From Anaerolineae bacterium (GTDB taxonomy: Bacteria; Chloroflexota; Anaerolineae; JAAYZQ01), in the NCBI GenBank assembly GCA_016929795.1, contig JAFGIA010000168.1:1-11651 (forward strand): a DNA stretch of 11,651 nt, in the 5' to 3' direction. The notes under the pieces are model-generated. The model ran no database searches, was not told where the DNA came from, and was given only the letters and a program-made list of their open reading frames with translations. The number at the start of each line of letters is the position of its first letter. Positions within the stretch are counted from its first letter, which is position 1. Shown here piece by piece: positions 1-6,278 of this stretch. Both the position numbers and the translations under genes were made by a program.

Positions 1-299
1 GCGATGTTGATGGCCGCGGGCTGCTGATTCAGGACTGCGAGTCCCCGCTCGGTGATCTCGAAGTGTCCCCGCCGGGGTGAGCGGAGAAGGCCGGCTCTGG
101 ATATGTAGGTTCTGGCCCACCCGACGCGGTTATCAAAGGTTGCCTGGCGACCACTTGGCAGAAGCTGCCTTCTCTCCTCGTCAGTAAGGCCAAACTCGTC
201 GGCCAGTGCGTCTATCGTTGTTCTGAGCGAATGCTCCCGGTGGTCACTGGCGAGCTTTAGCAGAGGGAGCATGAGTGACTGAAAGTCCGGGATCGACAT
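1..299 (-). CDS. Mrr-type restriction endonuclease, N-terminal domain (partial, runs off left edge)
   Basis: The gene starts at ATG 299 on the minus strand and is open to the window edge, giving 99 codons. The protein begins MSIPDFQSLMLPLLKLASD and continues through ADEFGLTDEERRQLLPSGRQ, NRVGWARTYISRAGLL and SPRRGHFEITERGLAVL. This is the Mrr N-terminal winged-helix domain (Mrr_N type), which normally precedes a PD-(D/E)XK nuclease domain that cuts methylated or otherwise modified DNA. The catalytic domain would lie to the left of the window and is not visible, so an intact nuclease cannot be confirmed. A purine-rich ribosome site (AAGGAAAGG) sits 6-8 bases before the ATG. The upstream stub gene ends 15 bases before the start, so the two are probably co-transcribed. 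Confidence 0.85.
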   Translation of the reverse strand, partial: MSIPDFQSLMLPLLKLASDHREHSLRTTIDALADEFGLTDEERRQLLPSGRQATFDNRVGWARTYISRAGLLRSPRRGHFEITERGLAVLNQQPAAINI

Positions 300-314
300 T
301 TCTTTTTCCTTTCC

Positions 315-467
315 TTACAGCGCCTCGAAGAAGGGGTCGATGAACTCGACACGCACCTGGGTTTCTTTGTAATCGGGGCGGGCATAGAGGGCGCGGTTGC
401 GGTCAAAGCGCTCGATCAACTGCTCGATTTGTGTTTTGGCTTCGCTGTACGTTTGGGCTATGGGCAT
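315..467 (-). CDS. Short protein resembling only the N terminus of an Eco57I/type IIG-like restriction-modification enzyme
   Basis: The 50-residue product contains EQLIERFDRNRALYARPDYK followed by ETQVRVEFIDPFFEAL and then a stop. From family knowledge, this block is the start of large restriction-modification enzymes, where it normally reads on as FF-x-ALGWDV and hundreds of further residues. Here it ends at AL, and the ribosome site of the Mrr gene follows at once. It is therefore either a truncated remnant or a small protein that kept only this module. The frame stays open upstream to a TTG at 653. I prefer ATG 467 because a promoter lies inside the longer version (527-555) and third-position GC rises after the ATG. 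The ribosome site before ATG 467 is weak (GGTGG), so the start is uncertain. No catalytic motif is present. Confidence 0.5.
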   Translation of the reverse strand: MPIAQTYSEAKTQIEQLIERFDRNRALYARPDYKETQVRVEFIDPFFEAL

Positions 468-526
468 GGTCGTCGCCACCAAGATGTCTCGTGCACGTTT
501 CGTGCCTGGATGGTCGCGTGTGTAAA

Positions 527-555
527 AGTATACCACCGGTCCATCGGAAACGCAA
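527..555 (-). promoter_or_regulatory. Putative sigma70 promoter for the restriction stub/Mrr genes
   Basis: On the minus strand, TTGCGT (550-555) and TATACT (527-532) are separated by 17 bases. The -10 box is one base off consensus and the -35 is weak. Transcription would start near 520, leaving a leader of about 53 bases before ATG 467. A small GCACG-TTT-CGTGC hairpin (493-505) lies in that leader. Confidence 0.45.
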
Positions 556-633
556 AAAACGATTCTGGGCGTTTGCCGCCAGGGCCCATCGTAAATCGAA
601 CCCCCTACCTTTGTTTCAAGTTTTCGTGCTTCT

Positions 634-646
634 CCCCCCCCCCCCC
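634..646. repeat. 13-base C homopolymer tract
   Basis: There is an uninterrupted run of 13 C (G on the minus strand) in the divergent intergenic region, about 80 bases upstream of the minus-strand promoter. If the long TTG-653 reading of the stub gene were real, the run would fall at codons 3-7. Such tracts slip during replication and are also error-prone in sequencing. Confidence 0.9.
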
Positions 647-657
647 TGGGCAAATCG

Positions 658-673
658 CCGCAGAGCCGCAGAG
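658..673. repeat. Tandem 8-base direct repeat
   Basis: CCGCAGAG occurs twice back to back, between the C tract and the plus-strand promoter. No function is evident. Confidence 0.7.
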
Positions 674-713
674 TAAGCTCAAAGACCTTATTTACGGGGC
701 CGGCTCAGTTTCC

Positions 714-742
714 TTGACAAAGTGACCGCGCCATGTTATACT
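714..742 (+). promoter_or_regulatory. Near-consensus sigma70 promoter for the lipoprotein/CLCA operon
   Basis: A perfect -35 TTGACA (714-719), a 17-base spacer and TATACT (737-742) form one of the clearest promoters in the window. The expected start is near 749, giving a leader of about 65 bases to the TTG start at 815. No second clear promoter precedes the CLCA-like gene at 1796, so this one probably serves both genes. I see no operator-like palindrome overlapping it. Confidence 0.8.
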
Positions 743-814
743 GTTTTGGAAGCCGTACAGCATTGTCGTAGCTGACCCGTTGGAAGTCTCCAGCTCGCGC
801 CAGGAGGATGGACG

Positions 815-1711
815 TTGAGCAAAGCGGTTGCCGGAGCGCCTGTGTTCATAACATTCCTGGCATTGATCGCCTGCTCGTGCGGGCCGGGTGTCACACCGAC
901 CCACGATCAGCAGACCGCGACGCCCAGGGCACCGAGCGCGGCTGCCGGCCCCGAGTCGACGGCGGCAACGCCTTCCCCTGAGGCTGCGCCCACGATGACG
1001 CCGGTGCCTACCCTGCCCTCGCCGGCGACTGAGACTCTTGCCCCCGGCACGACCGCGGAATCGTACATCGCGCTTTACAAGATCGTCGTCGCGGGGGATT
1101 ACTATGCAGTGCACGTCGCGGCCGACGGCCACGCAGAGTACACCAGGCACTCGCGGAGTTATGAGATTCTGGAGCGCAAGGAAGGGAATCTCGGCCGGGA
1201 AGGGGCTGCCGAGCTTTGTGCTCAACTGCGAGAGCTGGGGTTGTATGGGCTGGAAGCAAGCTATCCGCTCGAACCCGCGGGTGAGGGCACACCGGAAGAA
1301 GAGTACGAGGACGTGTACTATTGGATCAGGGTGGTTGACGGCGAGCGGGAAAAGACGATCCTGGCCCATGAAGCGGCGAGCCCCCCCGAGCTAAAGCAGG
1401 TGATCGGCACGCTGATGGACACAGGGTCGAACCTGCCCGAGGGAGATGGGGCAGGCAGATACCTGTTGGCCGCCGGTTACGACACCCTCTCCTATCTCCG
1501 CCGCGAGGAAGGGATGGCCAGCCTGGTGCTGGACGAGAGAAGCCGGCAGATGTATCCTGCCGTGGAGATGGCAGTGCGCGGGCCTTGCTCTTTGGTCTCT
1601 TGGCAGGAGCAGGCCGGAGCGGACGCGGGGCAACTCTTCGTGCCCGGCACCCACATGATGGAGGTGATGCTTAGCGACGAACGCTTTATCGTGCTATTGT
1701 TGACGCAGTAA
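815..1711 (+). CDS. Predicted lipoprotein of unknown function
   Basis: The start is TTG 815, seven bases after AGGAGG (802-807). The ATG at 808 is in another frame and too close to the ribosome site. The 298-residue product opens with a hydrophobic signal segment ending in a lipobox, LIAC, with Cys20 as the predicted lipidated residue. Residues about 25-80 are a Thr/Pro/Ala/Ser-rich linker that would hold the globular part away from the membrane. The C-terminal domain (about 80-298) has two similar-looking alpha/beta stretches: AVHVAADGHAEYTR followed by a Gly-x-Gly-rich helix region, and later SLVLDERSRQMYPAVEM. The first weakly recalls DUF6438-like domains (a strand with 'DG..Y' followed by a helix), but I do not recognise the family with confidence. 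It is the first gene of a likely operon with the CLCA-like gene, 84 bases upstream of that gene's start. No catalytic residues are apparent. Confidence 0.85.
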   Translation: MSKAVAGAPVFITFLALIACSCGPGVTPTHDQQTATPRAPSAAAGPESTAATPSPEAAPTMTPVPTLPSPATETLAPGTTAESYIALYKIVVAGDYYAVHVAADGHAEYTRHSRSYEILERKEGNLGREGAAELCAQLRELGLYGLEASYPLEPAGEGTPEEEYEDVYYWIRVVDGEREKTILAHEAASPPELKQVIGTLMDTGSNLPEGDGAGRYLLAAGYDTLSYLRREEGMASLVLDERSRQMYPAVEMAVRGPCSLVSWQEQAGADAGQLFVPGTHMMEVMLSDERFIVLLLTQ

Positions 1712-1759
1712 AAGCTGGTCAAGGCCACGGCCCTCCCCACTGTTATCGTGTATTTTTCA

Positions 1760-1775
1760 GCAAGCTCTAGCTTGC
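1760..1775 (+). other. Small hairpin ahead of the CLCA-like ribosome site
   Basis: GCAAGC-TCTA-GCTTGC is a perfect 6-bp stem with a four-base loop, ending 7 bases before the GAGGAGGA ribosome site (1783-1790). It has no following T tract, so it is not a convincing terminator. It could act as an mRNA processing or stability element between the two genes. Confidence 0.45.
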
Positions 1776-1795
1776 GCACTCTGAGGAGGAAAGGA

Positions 1796-4591
1796 ATGAA
1801 GAAGGGATGTCGCTGTTTCGTATGGGCGTGGATGGTATTTGTTTTGATCGTGGCGTCTGCGCCGGCCGTGCAGGCGGGTGACGGGACGTACACCGCAGGG
1901 ACGCCGGACGAGATCGTCTTGAATGTGGCTTTTCAATATGACGAGCCGTGTTTCCACACCTCTCCCGTTTCGTGCCCCGCATGGGAAACTTTATTCAAGG
2001 AAGGCTCCAAGCTGCTCTACGACGGCACGGAGAAGCAGGTCCGGATATCGAAGGTGCGTTTTTACAATAATTGCCTCGAGGCCAACGCCAAGGCCGACGT
2101 GCATATCTACAATGACACGGAGGGGGCCCGCGCACACGTGGGTGGGCTGGGTGTCAGTGGCACTCGCATCCGGCTGAGCCAGACGCACAAGACGGTGACC
2201 ACCGGGACGGGGACCGGAAATAGGGGCCAGTTTGGCCTGGTGCATGAAATGGGGCATTACGTCTTTGGCCTGCTCGACGAATACCAGGATAAGAGTGGCA
2301 ATACTACGAGCGACGCCTACTGCATCGACGAGACCGGGACGACTGCCTCGATCATGGATGGGGGCACAACAGTCAACCCGACGAACCGCAGGACCGAGTT
2401 CTGCTGGTCGGGCAATCATCGCACCGGGCACACGGAGCAGGACAAGAAACGGACGATCGGGGGGGTCGATTACGAAGACACGGACTGCTGGACGTTTCTT
2501 CGGGCCTACATCCAGGATCGTTGGGGGGCGGCACTGACGCTGCCGACCACGGCGCCTACCAGCGATGTGAGTGGACACACGGACCCGACGTTCGAGTATT
2601 ACAACTGCGGCGTGCGGGCGGTGACGTGCATCGACCGGTCGGGGAGCATGGCGGGCGACCCTCTCAGCCTGGCCAAGATGGGGGCCAGCACGTTCGTGAA
2701 CCTGACGCAGAGCACAGACGAGCTGGCAGTCACCTCCTACAGCGACTACCCGCGGGTCGACTTTGCGATGGCGACGATGACCGACGCCAACAAGACGGCA
2801 GCCAAGGCCGCGATCGATGCCATCGTGTATGACAATCTCACCAACATCGGCGGTGGTTTGCAGACGTCGCTGGATCAGATCACGGCGGCAGGCTCACCGT
2901 TGAGCAACGAGGTTATTATTCTGCTCTCGGATGGGATGCACAACACCGGCACCGATCCCGATCTGGTTCTGCCGGCGATCAAGGCGCGAAATGTGAATGT
3001 CTATACGATCGGCCTGGGCAGTGCCGATGCGTCGTTGATGCGGCGCATCGCAACAGAGACCGGTGGGAACTATATCTATGCCAGCAACAACGCGGAGCTA
3101 CAAGGGCACTTTCAGCAGATCCTGGCCGAGATGCGCAACAATGGCTTGCTGGAACGGGTGGACGGCACGCTGGGCGGCACGGCTGCCGGGGGAAGGACGG
3201 CAGATACGTCGGTCTTGGTCGATGCCTACACGAGCGCCGCGGGCCAGGTGACTTTTATCCTGGCCTGGAATAATCCGTCGGAAGAGGCAGATCTCGTCGT
3301 TCGGCGCCCCAACGGCGTGGTGGTGAGTTCAACCGATGCAGGGGTTCAGTTCGTTTACGACTCGGCCAATGCCAGCAAGTACTATCGAATCACGTCACCT
3401 GAAGCGGGCGAGTGGTTAGTGTCGGTAAGCAACGCCGGCACCACCTCGCTGAATTATAGCATGCAGGTTCATGGTGCGCCTTCCCAGGTGCTGGTCAGGG
3501 CGTCGGCCAGCGAGGACACGTACACGTATCCTGAGCCGATGCTGATTCAGACCACGGTCCTGGCGGGCGAAGGTGTGATGGGGGCTGCTGTGACTGCTGA
3601 GGTGGTGAGGCCGGCACTCGGCACTGTGAACGTGCCGCTCTTTGACGATGGGCTGCTCAACCATGGAGATACCCGGGCGAACGACGGCGTGTACAGCAAC
3701 TACTTTTCCAACTATGCCGGCGACGGCAGTTACGTATTCAACGTGACGGTGGATGCAGAGAACGCGTACACAAATGCCTACGTCGAAGAAGGGGGCAGCT
3801 TCACCAGGCAGTCTCTGGAACGCTTTGTCCGTGAAACGCAGGTGACCAGCGTTCTATCCGGGTCACCGTCTGTGGCATATGCTTACGTTTATCTGCCGCT
3901 CGTCACCAACCGCTTGAGGACAGTGAGTGGCTTTGACTCGCAATTCAACGGCTCGGCCGACGGCTGGGAGACTCATTCTGGGACCTGGGCCGTCGACAGC
4001 AACTACTTGTACACCTACGGCCTGTATGAGAGCTCCTCATCGGCCAGTTATGCCGCCGACTATGTCGACGTGGATTACTCGGTGAGCATGCGGCGTGCCG
4101 GGTGCTCGTCGTGCGCCAACCGCATCTACGTCAGGGGCACTGTCTATCCTCTGAGTGACAACTACTGGAATCAGTACTACAGCTTTCAGTACAACATGAA
4201 TGGATCTTATTCGGTCTGGGCGCGCGTGGGTGGGGTGTCATATGCCCTCCAGCCGTGGACTGACACTTTGGCCATCAACCAGGGAGAATCGTGGAACACA
4301 CTGCGTGTGGTGGCCGCGGGCGGCAGCCTTTATTACTACATCAACGGCAACCTGGTCTGGTTGGGCTCTGACTATTCCCTGTCCGCCGGCCGTGCGGGTC
4401 TCGGCATGTATCGGGACGATACTTACGATAGTCTGCTGCAGGTCGACTGGGCGGTGCTCTCTACCCTCAGTACCACGCAGTTGGAGACGATCCGCGCCGA
4501 TAGGGTGAGTGCCGAACAGCAGGCGCTGAACGATGCGGCCCTGCAACAAGCAGGAGGCGACGAGAACATGGCCGCACCGACGGCACCATAA
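1796..4591 (+). CDS. Secreted CLCA-like zincin metalloprotease with von Willebrand A and lectin-like domains
   Basis: ATG 1796 is chosen because GAGGAGGA lies 5 bases upstream and a signal peptide begins there (MKKGCRCFVWAWMVFVLIVA, likely cut after VQA27). A GTG at 1748 is in frame but has no ribosome site. The product is 931 residues. The N-terminal domain holds HEMGHYVFGLLDEY (150-163), a zinc-protease motif with ligands His150/His154, catalytic Glu151 and a downstream D-E. This matches the HExxH...DEY motif of animal CLCA proteins. A VWA domain follows (about 272-440) with an intact metal site: D280-x-S-x-S284, T349 and D379. Next come a CLCA-type beta-sandwich (about 450-550), an Ig-like region with DDGLLNHGDTRANDGVYS (617-634), YLPLV (699-703), and a concanavalin/LamG-like domain from about 713. 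No LPXTG, PEP-CTERM or C-terminal membrane anchor is seen. The role is probably proteolysis and/or adhesion at the cell surface; the substrate is unknown. Confidence 0.9.
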   Translation: MKKGCRCFVWAWMVFVLIVASAPAVQAGDGTYTAGTPDEIVLNVAFQYDEPCFHTSPVSCPAWETLFKEGSKLLYDGTEKQVRISKVRFYNNCLEANAKADVHIYNDTEGARAHVGGLGVSGTRIRLSQTHKTVTTGTGTGNRGQFGLVHEMGHYVFGLLDEYQDKSGNTTSDAYCIDETGTTASIMDGGTTVNPTNRRTEFCWSGNHRTGHTEQDKKRTIGGVDYEDTDCWTFLRAYIQDRWGAALTLPTTAPTSDVSGHTDPTFEYYNCGVRAVTCIDRSGSMAGDPLSLAKMGASTFVNLTQSTDELAVTSYSDYPRVDFAMATMTDANKTAAKAAIDAIVYDNLTNIGGGLQTSLDQITAAGSPLSNEVIILLSDGMHNTGTDPDLVLPAIKARNVNVYTIGLGSADASLMRRIATETGGNYIYASNNAELQGHFQQILAEMRNNGLLERVDGTLGGTAAGGRTADTSVLVDAYTSAAGQVTFILAWNNPSEEADLVVRRPNGVVVSSTDAGVQFVYDSANASKYYRITSPEAGEWLVSVSNAGTTSLNYSMQVHGAPSQVLVRASASEDTYTYPEPMLIQTTVLAGEGVMGAAVTAEVVRPALGTVNVPLFDDGLLNHGDTRANDGVYSNYFSNYAGDGSYVFNVTVDAENAYTNAYVEEGGSFTRQSLERFVRETQVTSVLSGSPSVAYAYVYLPLVTNRLRTVSGFDSQFNGSADGWETHSGTWAVDSNYLYTYGLYESSSSASYAADYVDVDYSVSMRRAGCSSCANRIYVRGTVYPLSDNYWNQYYSFQYNMNGSYSVWARVGGVSYALQPWTDTLAINQGESWNTLRVVAAGGSLYYYINGNLVWLGSDYSLSAGRAGLGMYRDDTYDSLLQVDWAVLSTLSTTQLETIRADRVSAEQQALNDAALQQAGGDENMAAPTAP

Positions 4592-4615
4592 CGTGGCCTG
4601 ACCCGAGGTGCTCTC

Positions 4616-4655
4616 GAGTGCCCGCCTCCGGCTCGGAGGCGGGCACTCTGTTTGT
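4616..4655 (+). terminator. Rho-independent-like terminator after the CLCA-like gene
   Basis: A perfect 14-bp GC-rich stem (4616-4629 with 4635-4648) with a five-base loop lies 25 bases after the stop codon. It is followed by the moderately T-rich TGTTTGTTG. It closes the plus-strand operon ahead of the convergent gene. Confidence 0.8.
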
Positions 4656-4696
4656 TGTGGGATGGCATGGGCCTCGACTGGAGGGTGATAGCTCAT

Positions 4697-4740
4697 ACCG
4701 GGTAAATTGCCGAAAGGCAGCCGCGAGGCAACGGCCCGGT
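4697..4740. other. Compact imperfect palindrome between convergent genes
   Basis: ACCGGG (4697-4702) pairs with CCCGGT (4735-4740), and TTGCC (4707-4711) pairs with GGCAA (4727-4731). As plus-strand RNA, the centre can instead form two adjacent mini-hairpins with GNRA loops: GCC-GAAA-GGC (4709-4718) and GCC-GCGA-GGC (4720-4729). It abuts the stop codon of the minus-strand zinc-ribbon gene, so the simplest reading is that gene's 3' stem-loop. There is no T tract in either direction. Confidence 0.5.
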
Positions 4741-5676
4741 TTACGGGATGTCGAGCAGCACACTGGCGCTGTGCTGGCCGGCCAGCGCGCCGGGCACCAG
4801 CGCATAGAATTCGCTGCGGGGCGAGATATCATAGACGACCACGATGTAGGCGCCTGTACGCGGGGCGACGTCGACGGCCAGGCTGGTGCGATGGGTGGAT
4901 TGGGCGTAATGGGTGGCGACGCTGTGGGCCGGGTAGCGCCGGCCCTCGGCATCCTGGATCTCCAGGGTGGCAAAAGCCACAAAGGTGTCGGGCAAGCGGC
5001 CCTGGTTGGTCACGGTCATGAAGAGGAGGACAAAGCGGCCGGCCGCTTTTTCGATCCCATCCCCGTAAGCGGATGAGATCGACTGGGCGACCAGGATCTG
5101 CCGGACCTGGATCTGCCAGTGGCCGATGACGATGGGGCTGCCGGCGGGACAGGGCGTGGGGGTGGGTCGGGGGGGCGGAATCCGGGTAGCCGTCGGAGCC
5201 GGCACGGGGGTGGGGGTCGAGGTGGCGGTGGCAGAGGGAAGCAGAGCTACTTCGGTGGGGGCCCCGGCGGCGGGGGGGGCGGGGCCCAGGCCGATGCCGG
5301 GCATGATCATCAGGAGCAGCGTACCGGCCAGGCAGATGCCGACGGCGATGGCCGAGCCCACGACGAGGGGGGATAACTCTTTTATGCGCCAGAGGGCAGC
5401 CAGCAGGGTGCGCGGTGCTGCCTGTGGCGCGGCGACGGGTGTGGCGAGCAGTTGCCGCAGTTGAGTCCCCGTCAGTGGACGATGGAGGAGATCCGATTTT
5501 CCCCCGCCCCCGATTTTCTTATAGACCCACCGCCCGTGGCCGATGCTGAGCAGGTCCGAAGTGCATTCCCGGCACGTGTACCAGGTAATGCGCTCGCCGG
5601 CCCGTTCAACCGTCTTCAGAGAGAGGCTGTTTTCAGCCAGGCAGATGGGACATGCGGGCAGGTCTAGTTCAGGCAA
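4741..5676 (-). CDS. Zinc-ribbon, single-pass membrane protein with a DUF4352-like extracytoplasmic domain
   Basis: The frame is open to a GTG at 5751, but that would overlap the upstream gene by 88 bases. I choose TTG 5676, which overlaps the upstream stop by 13 bases and places a short MPELDLPACPIC start before the first motif (311 residues). A weak AAGAG lies upstream, so translation is probably coupled. Residues 9-38 form a four-cysteine zinc ribbon (CPIC...CREC). Residues about 103-125 are one membrane helix. Residues about 127-177 are a Pro/Thr/Ala linker. The C-terminal 130 residues resemble the DUF4352/telokin-like Ig fold, with FVLLFMTVTNQGRLPDTFV and LEIQDAEGRRY. The expected topology is ribbon inside and Ig-like domain outside. 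The function is unknown; a sensor or scaffold role in the envelope is possible. It is the last gene of the LCP-led cluster. Confidence 0.8.
   Translation of the reverse strand: MPELDLPACPICLAENSLSLKTVERAGERITWYTCRECTSDLLSIGHGRWVYKKIGGGGKSDLLHRPLTGTQLRQLLATPVAAPQAAPRTLLAALWRIKELSPLVVGSAIAVGICLAGTLLLMIMPGIGLGPAPPAAGAPTEVALLPSATATSTPTPVPAPTATRIPPPRPTPTPCPAGSPIVIGHWQIQVRQILVAQSISSAYGDGIEKAAGRFVLLFMTVTNQGRLPDTFVAFATLEIQDAEGRRYPAHSVATHYAQSTHRTSLAVDVAPRTGAYIVVVYDISPRSEFYALVPGALAGQHSASVLLDIP
5146..5175 (+). other. G-quadruplex-capable run within the linker-coding region
   Basis: Five runs of at least three G, separated by 1-3 bases, lie on the plus strand, which is the template strand of the zinc-ribbon gene. 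They encode the Pro/Thr linker, so codon choice (CCC, ACC) is the simplest cause. More G-rich runs follow at about 5205-5285. Confidence 0.6.
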
Positions 5677-6212
5677 GGTGAGCGCATCTCTTGCAGGCGC
5701 GCGAGCGCCGCGTCGACGCGGGCCTGGTCCGGTATGGCCTGGGCACGCCACAGCAAATAGTCCCAGTCGAATTGGGGGCTGTGGGTGAGCATGGCCGCCA
5801 CGTCTTCCCAGTCGTGCTTGCCCTCGTCGGCGCCGCGGCCCATCATCGCCTTGAGCAGGACGTTGTCTTCGACAGGGATCACGGGCACGGACACGCCCTC
5901 GATCTCGTGCCGCTCCACGCGTGACAGCATCTCTTCATCCACGTCGAACAGGCCCAGGCCCGGGACAATGTCGGCGCCGGGCAGCTTGATGCAGAGGAGC
6001 CGACCCTCGTCGGTGTACACCGGATCAGCCAGGAAGAGATGGGCTACCTTCTCGCCCTGGCTGGCGGGCACCAGCACGTCGACGTCGGTGAGCGGGCGCT
6101 GGGCGCCATAAATGGCCGCCGCCGCGCCGGCAAACACCATCCAGTCGACGGCCTGCTCGTCGAGGCGGCGGGCGATCATCTCGATCGTTTCGTACACTTG
6201 GGGATCGGCCAT
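5664..6212 (-). CDS. Nucleotidyltransferase-fold protein (MNT/AbiEii-like family)
   Basis: The start is ATG 6212, preceded by TAGGAG seven bases upstream; the product is 182 residues. The N-terminal half carries the nucleotidyltransferase signature as VFAGAAAAIYGAQRPLTDVD (26-45). The paired metal-binding aspartates are D43 and D45, and a likely third acidic residue is D81 in GADIV. The C-terminal part, LLKAMMGRGADEGKHDWEDV, is typical of the DUF6036/AbiEii-like branch. The usual G-G/S at the start of the signature is A-G-A here. Family members move nucleotides onto proteins, RNA or small molecules, and many are toxin-antitoxin components. No HEPN or AbiEi-like partner lies next to it. Its neighbours are an LCP transferase upstream and the overlapping zinc-ribbon protein downstream. 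The substrate is unknown. Confidence 0.85.
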   Translation of the reverse strand: MADPQVYETIEMIARRLDEQAVDWMVFAGAAAAIYGAQRPLTDVDVLVPASQGEKVAHLFLADPVYTDEGRLLCIKLPGADIVPGLGLFDVDEEMLSRVERHEIEGVSVPVIPVEDNVLLKAMMGRGADEGKHDWEDVAAMLTHSPQFDWDYLLWRAQAIPDQARVDAALARLQEMRSPCLN

Positions 6213-6220
6213 TCTTTTCT

Positions 6221-6267
6221 CCTATTCCTGGTTGCGTTTGGACCAATCGCCTGGAAACCGGGATAGG
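6221..6267 (-). promoter_or_regulatory. Possible hairpin covering the nucleotidyltransferase ribosome site
   Basis: On the minus-strand RNA, the segment from 6267-6256 can pair with the segment from 6233-6221 over about 11 bp, with one mismatch, one bulge and a 22-base loop. The 3' arm includes part of the TAGGAG ribosome site. It could dampen translation or be chance. The 66-base gap between this gene and the LCP gene otherwise shows no promoter or terminator. Confidence 0.3.
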
Positions 6268-6278
6268 GCCAAATGTCA

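Noticed and set aside
692..1369. Minus-strand open frame opposite the lipoprotein
   Set aside because: It overlaps the plus-strand promoter and the lipoprotein gene, and its product is Arg-rich, as expected of antisense frames in GC-rich DNA.
1748..1795. Earlier GTG start for the CLCA-like protein
   Set aside because: No ribosome site precedes it, and it would put 16 extra residues before a normal signal peptide that has its own strong ribosome site.
4691..4750. Cyclic di-GMP-I (GEMM) riboswitch
   Set aside because: There is a GAAA-capped hairpin, but the conserved joining sequences and the G-A-C-G-C-AAAG segment are absent, and no plus-strand gene lies downstream.
5677..5751. Earlier GTG start for the zinc-ribbon protein
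   Set aside because: It would overlap the upstream gene by 88 bases and adds an Arg/Pro-rich segment unlike a conserved N terminus.
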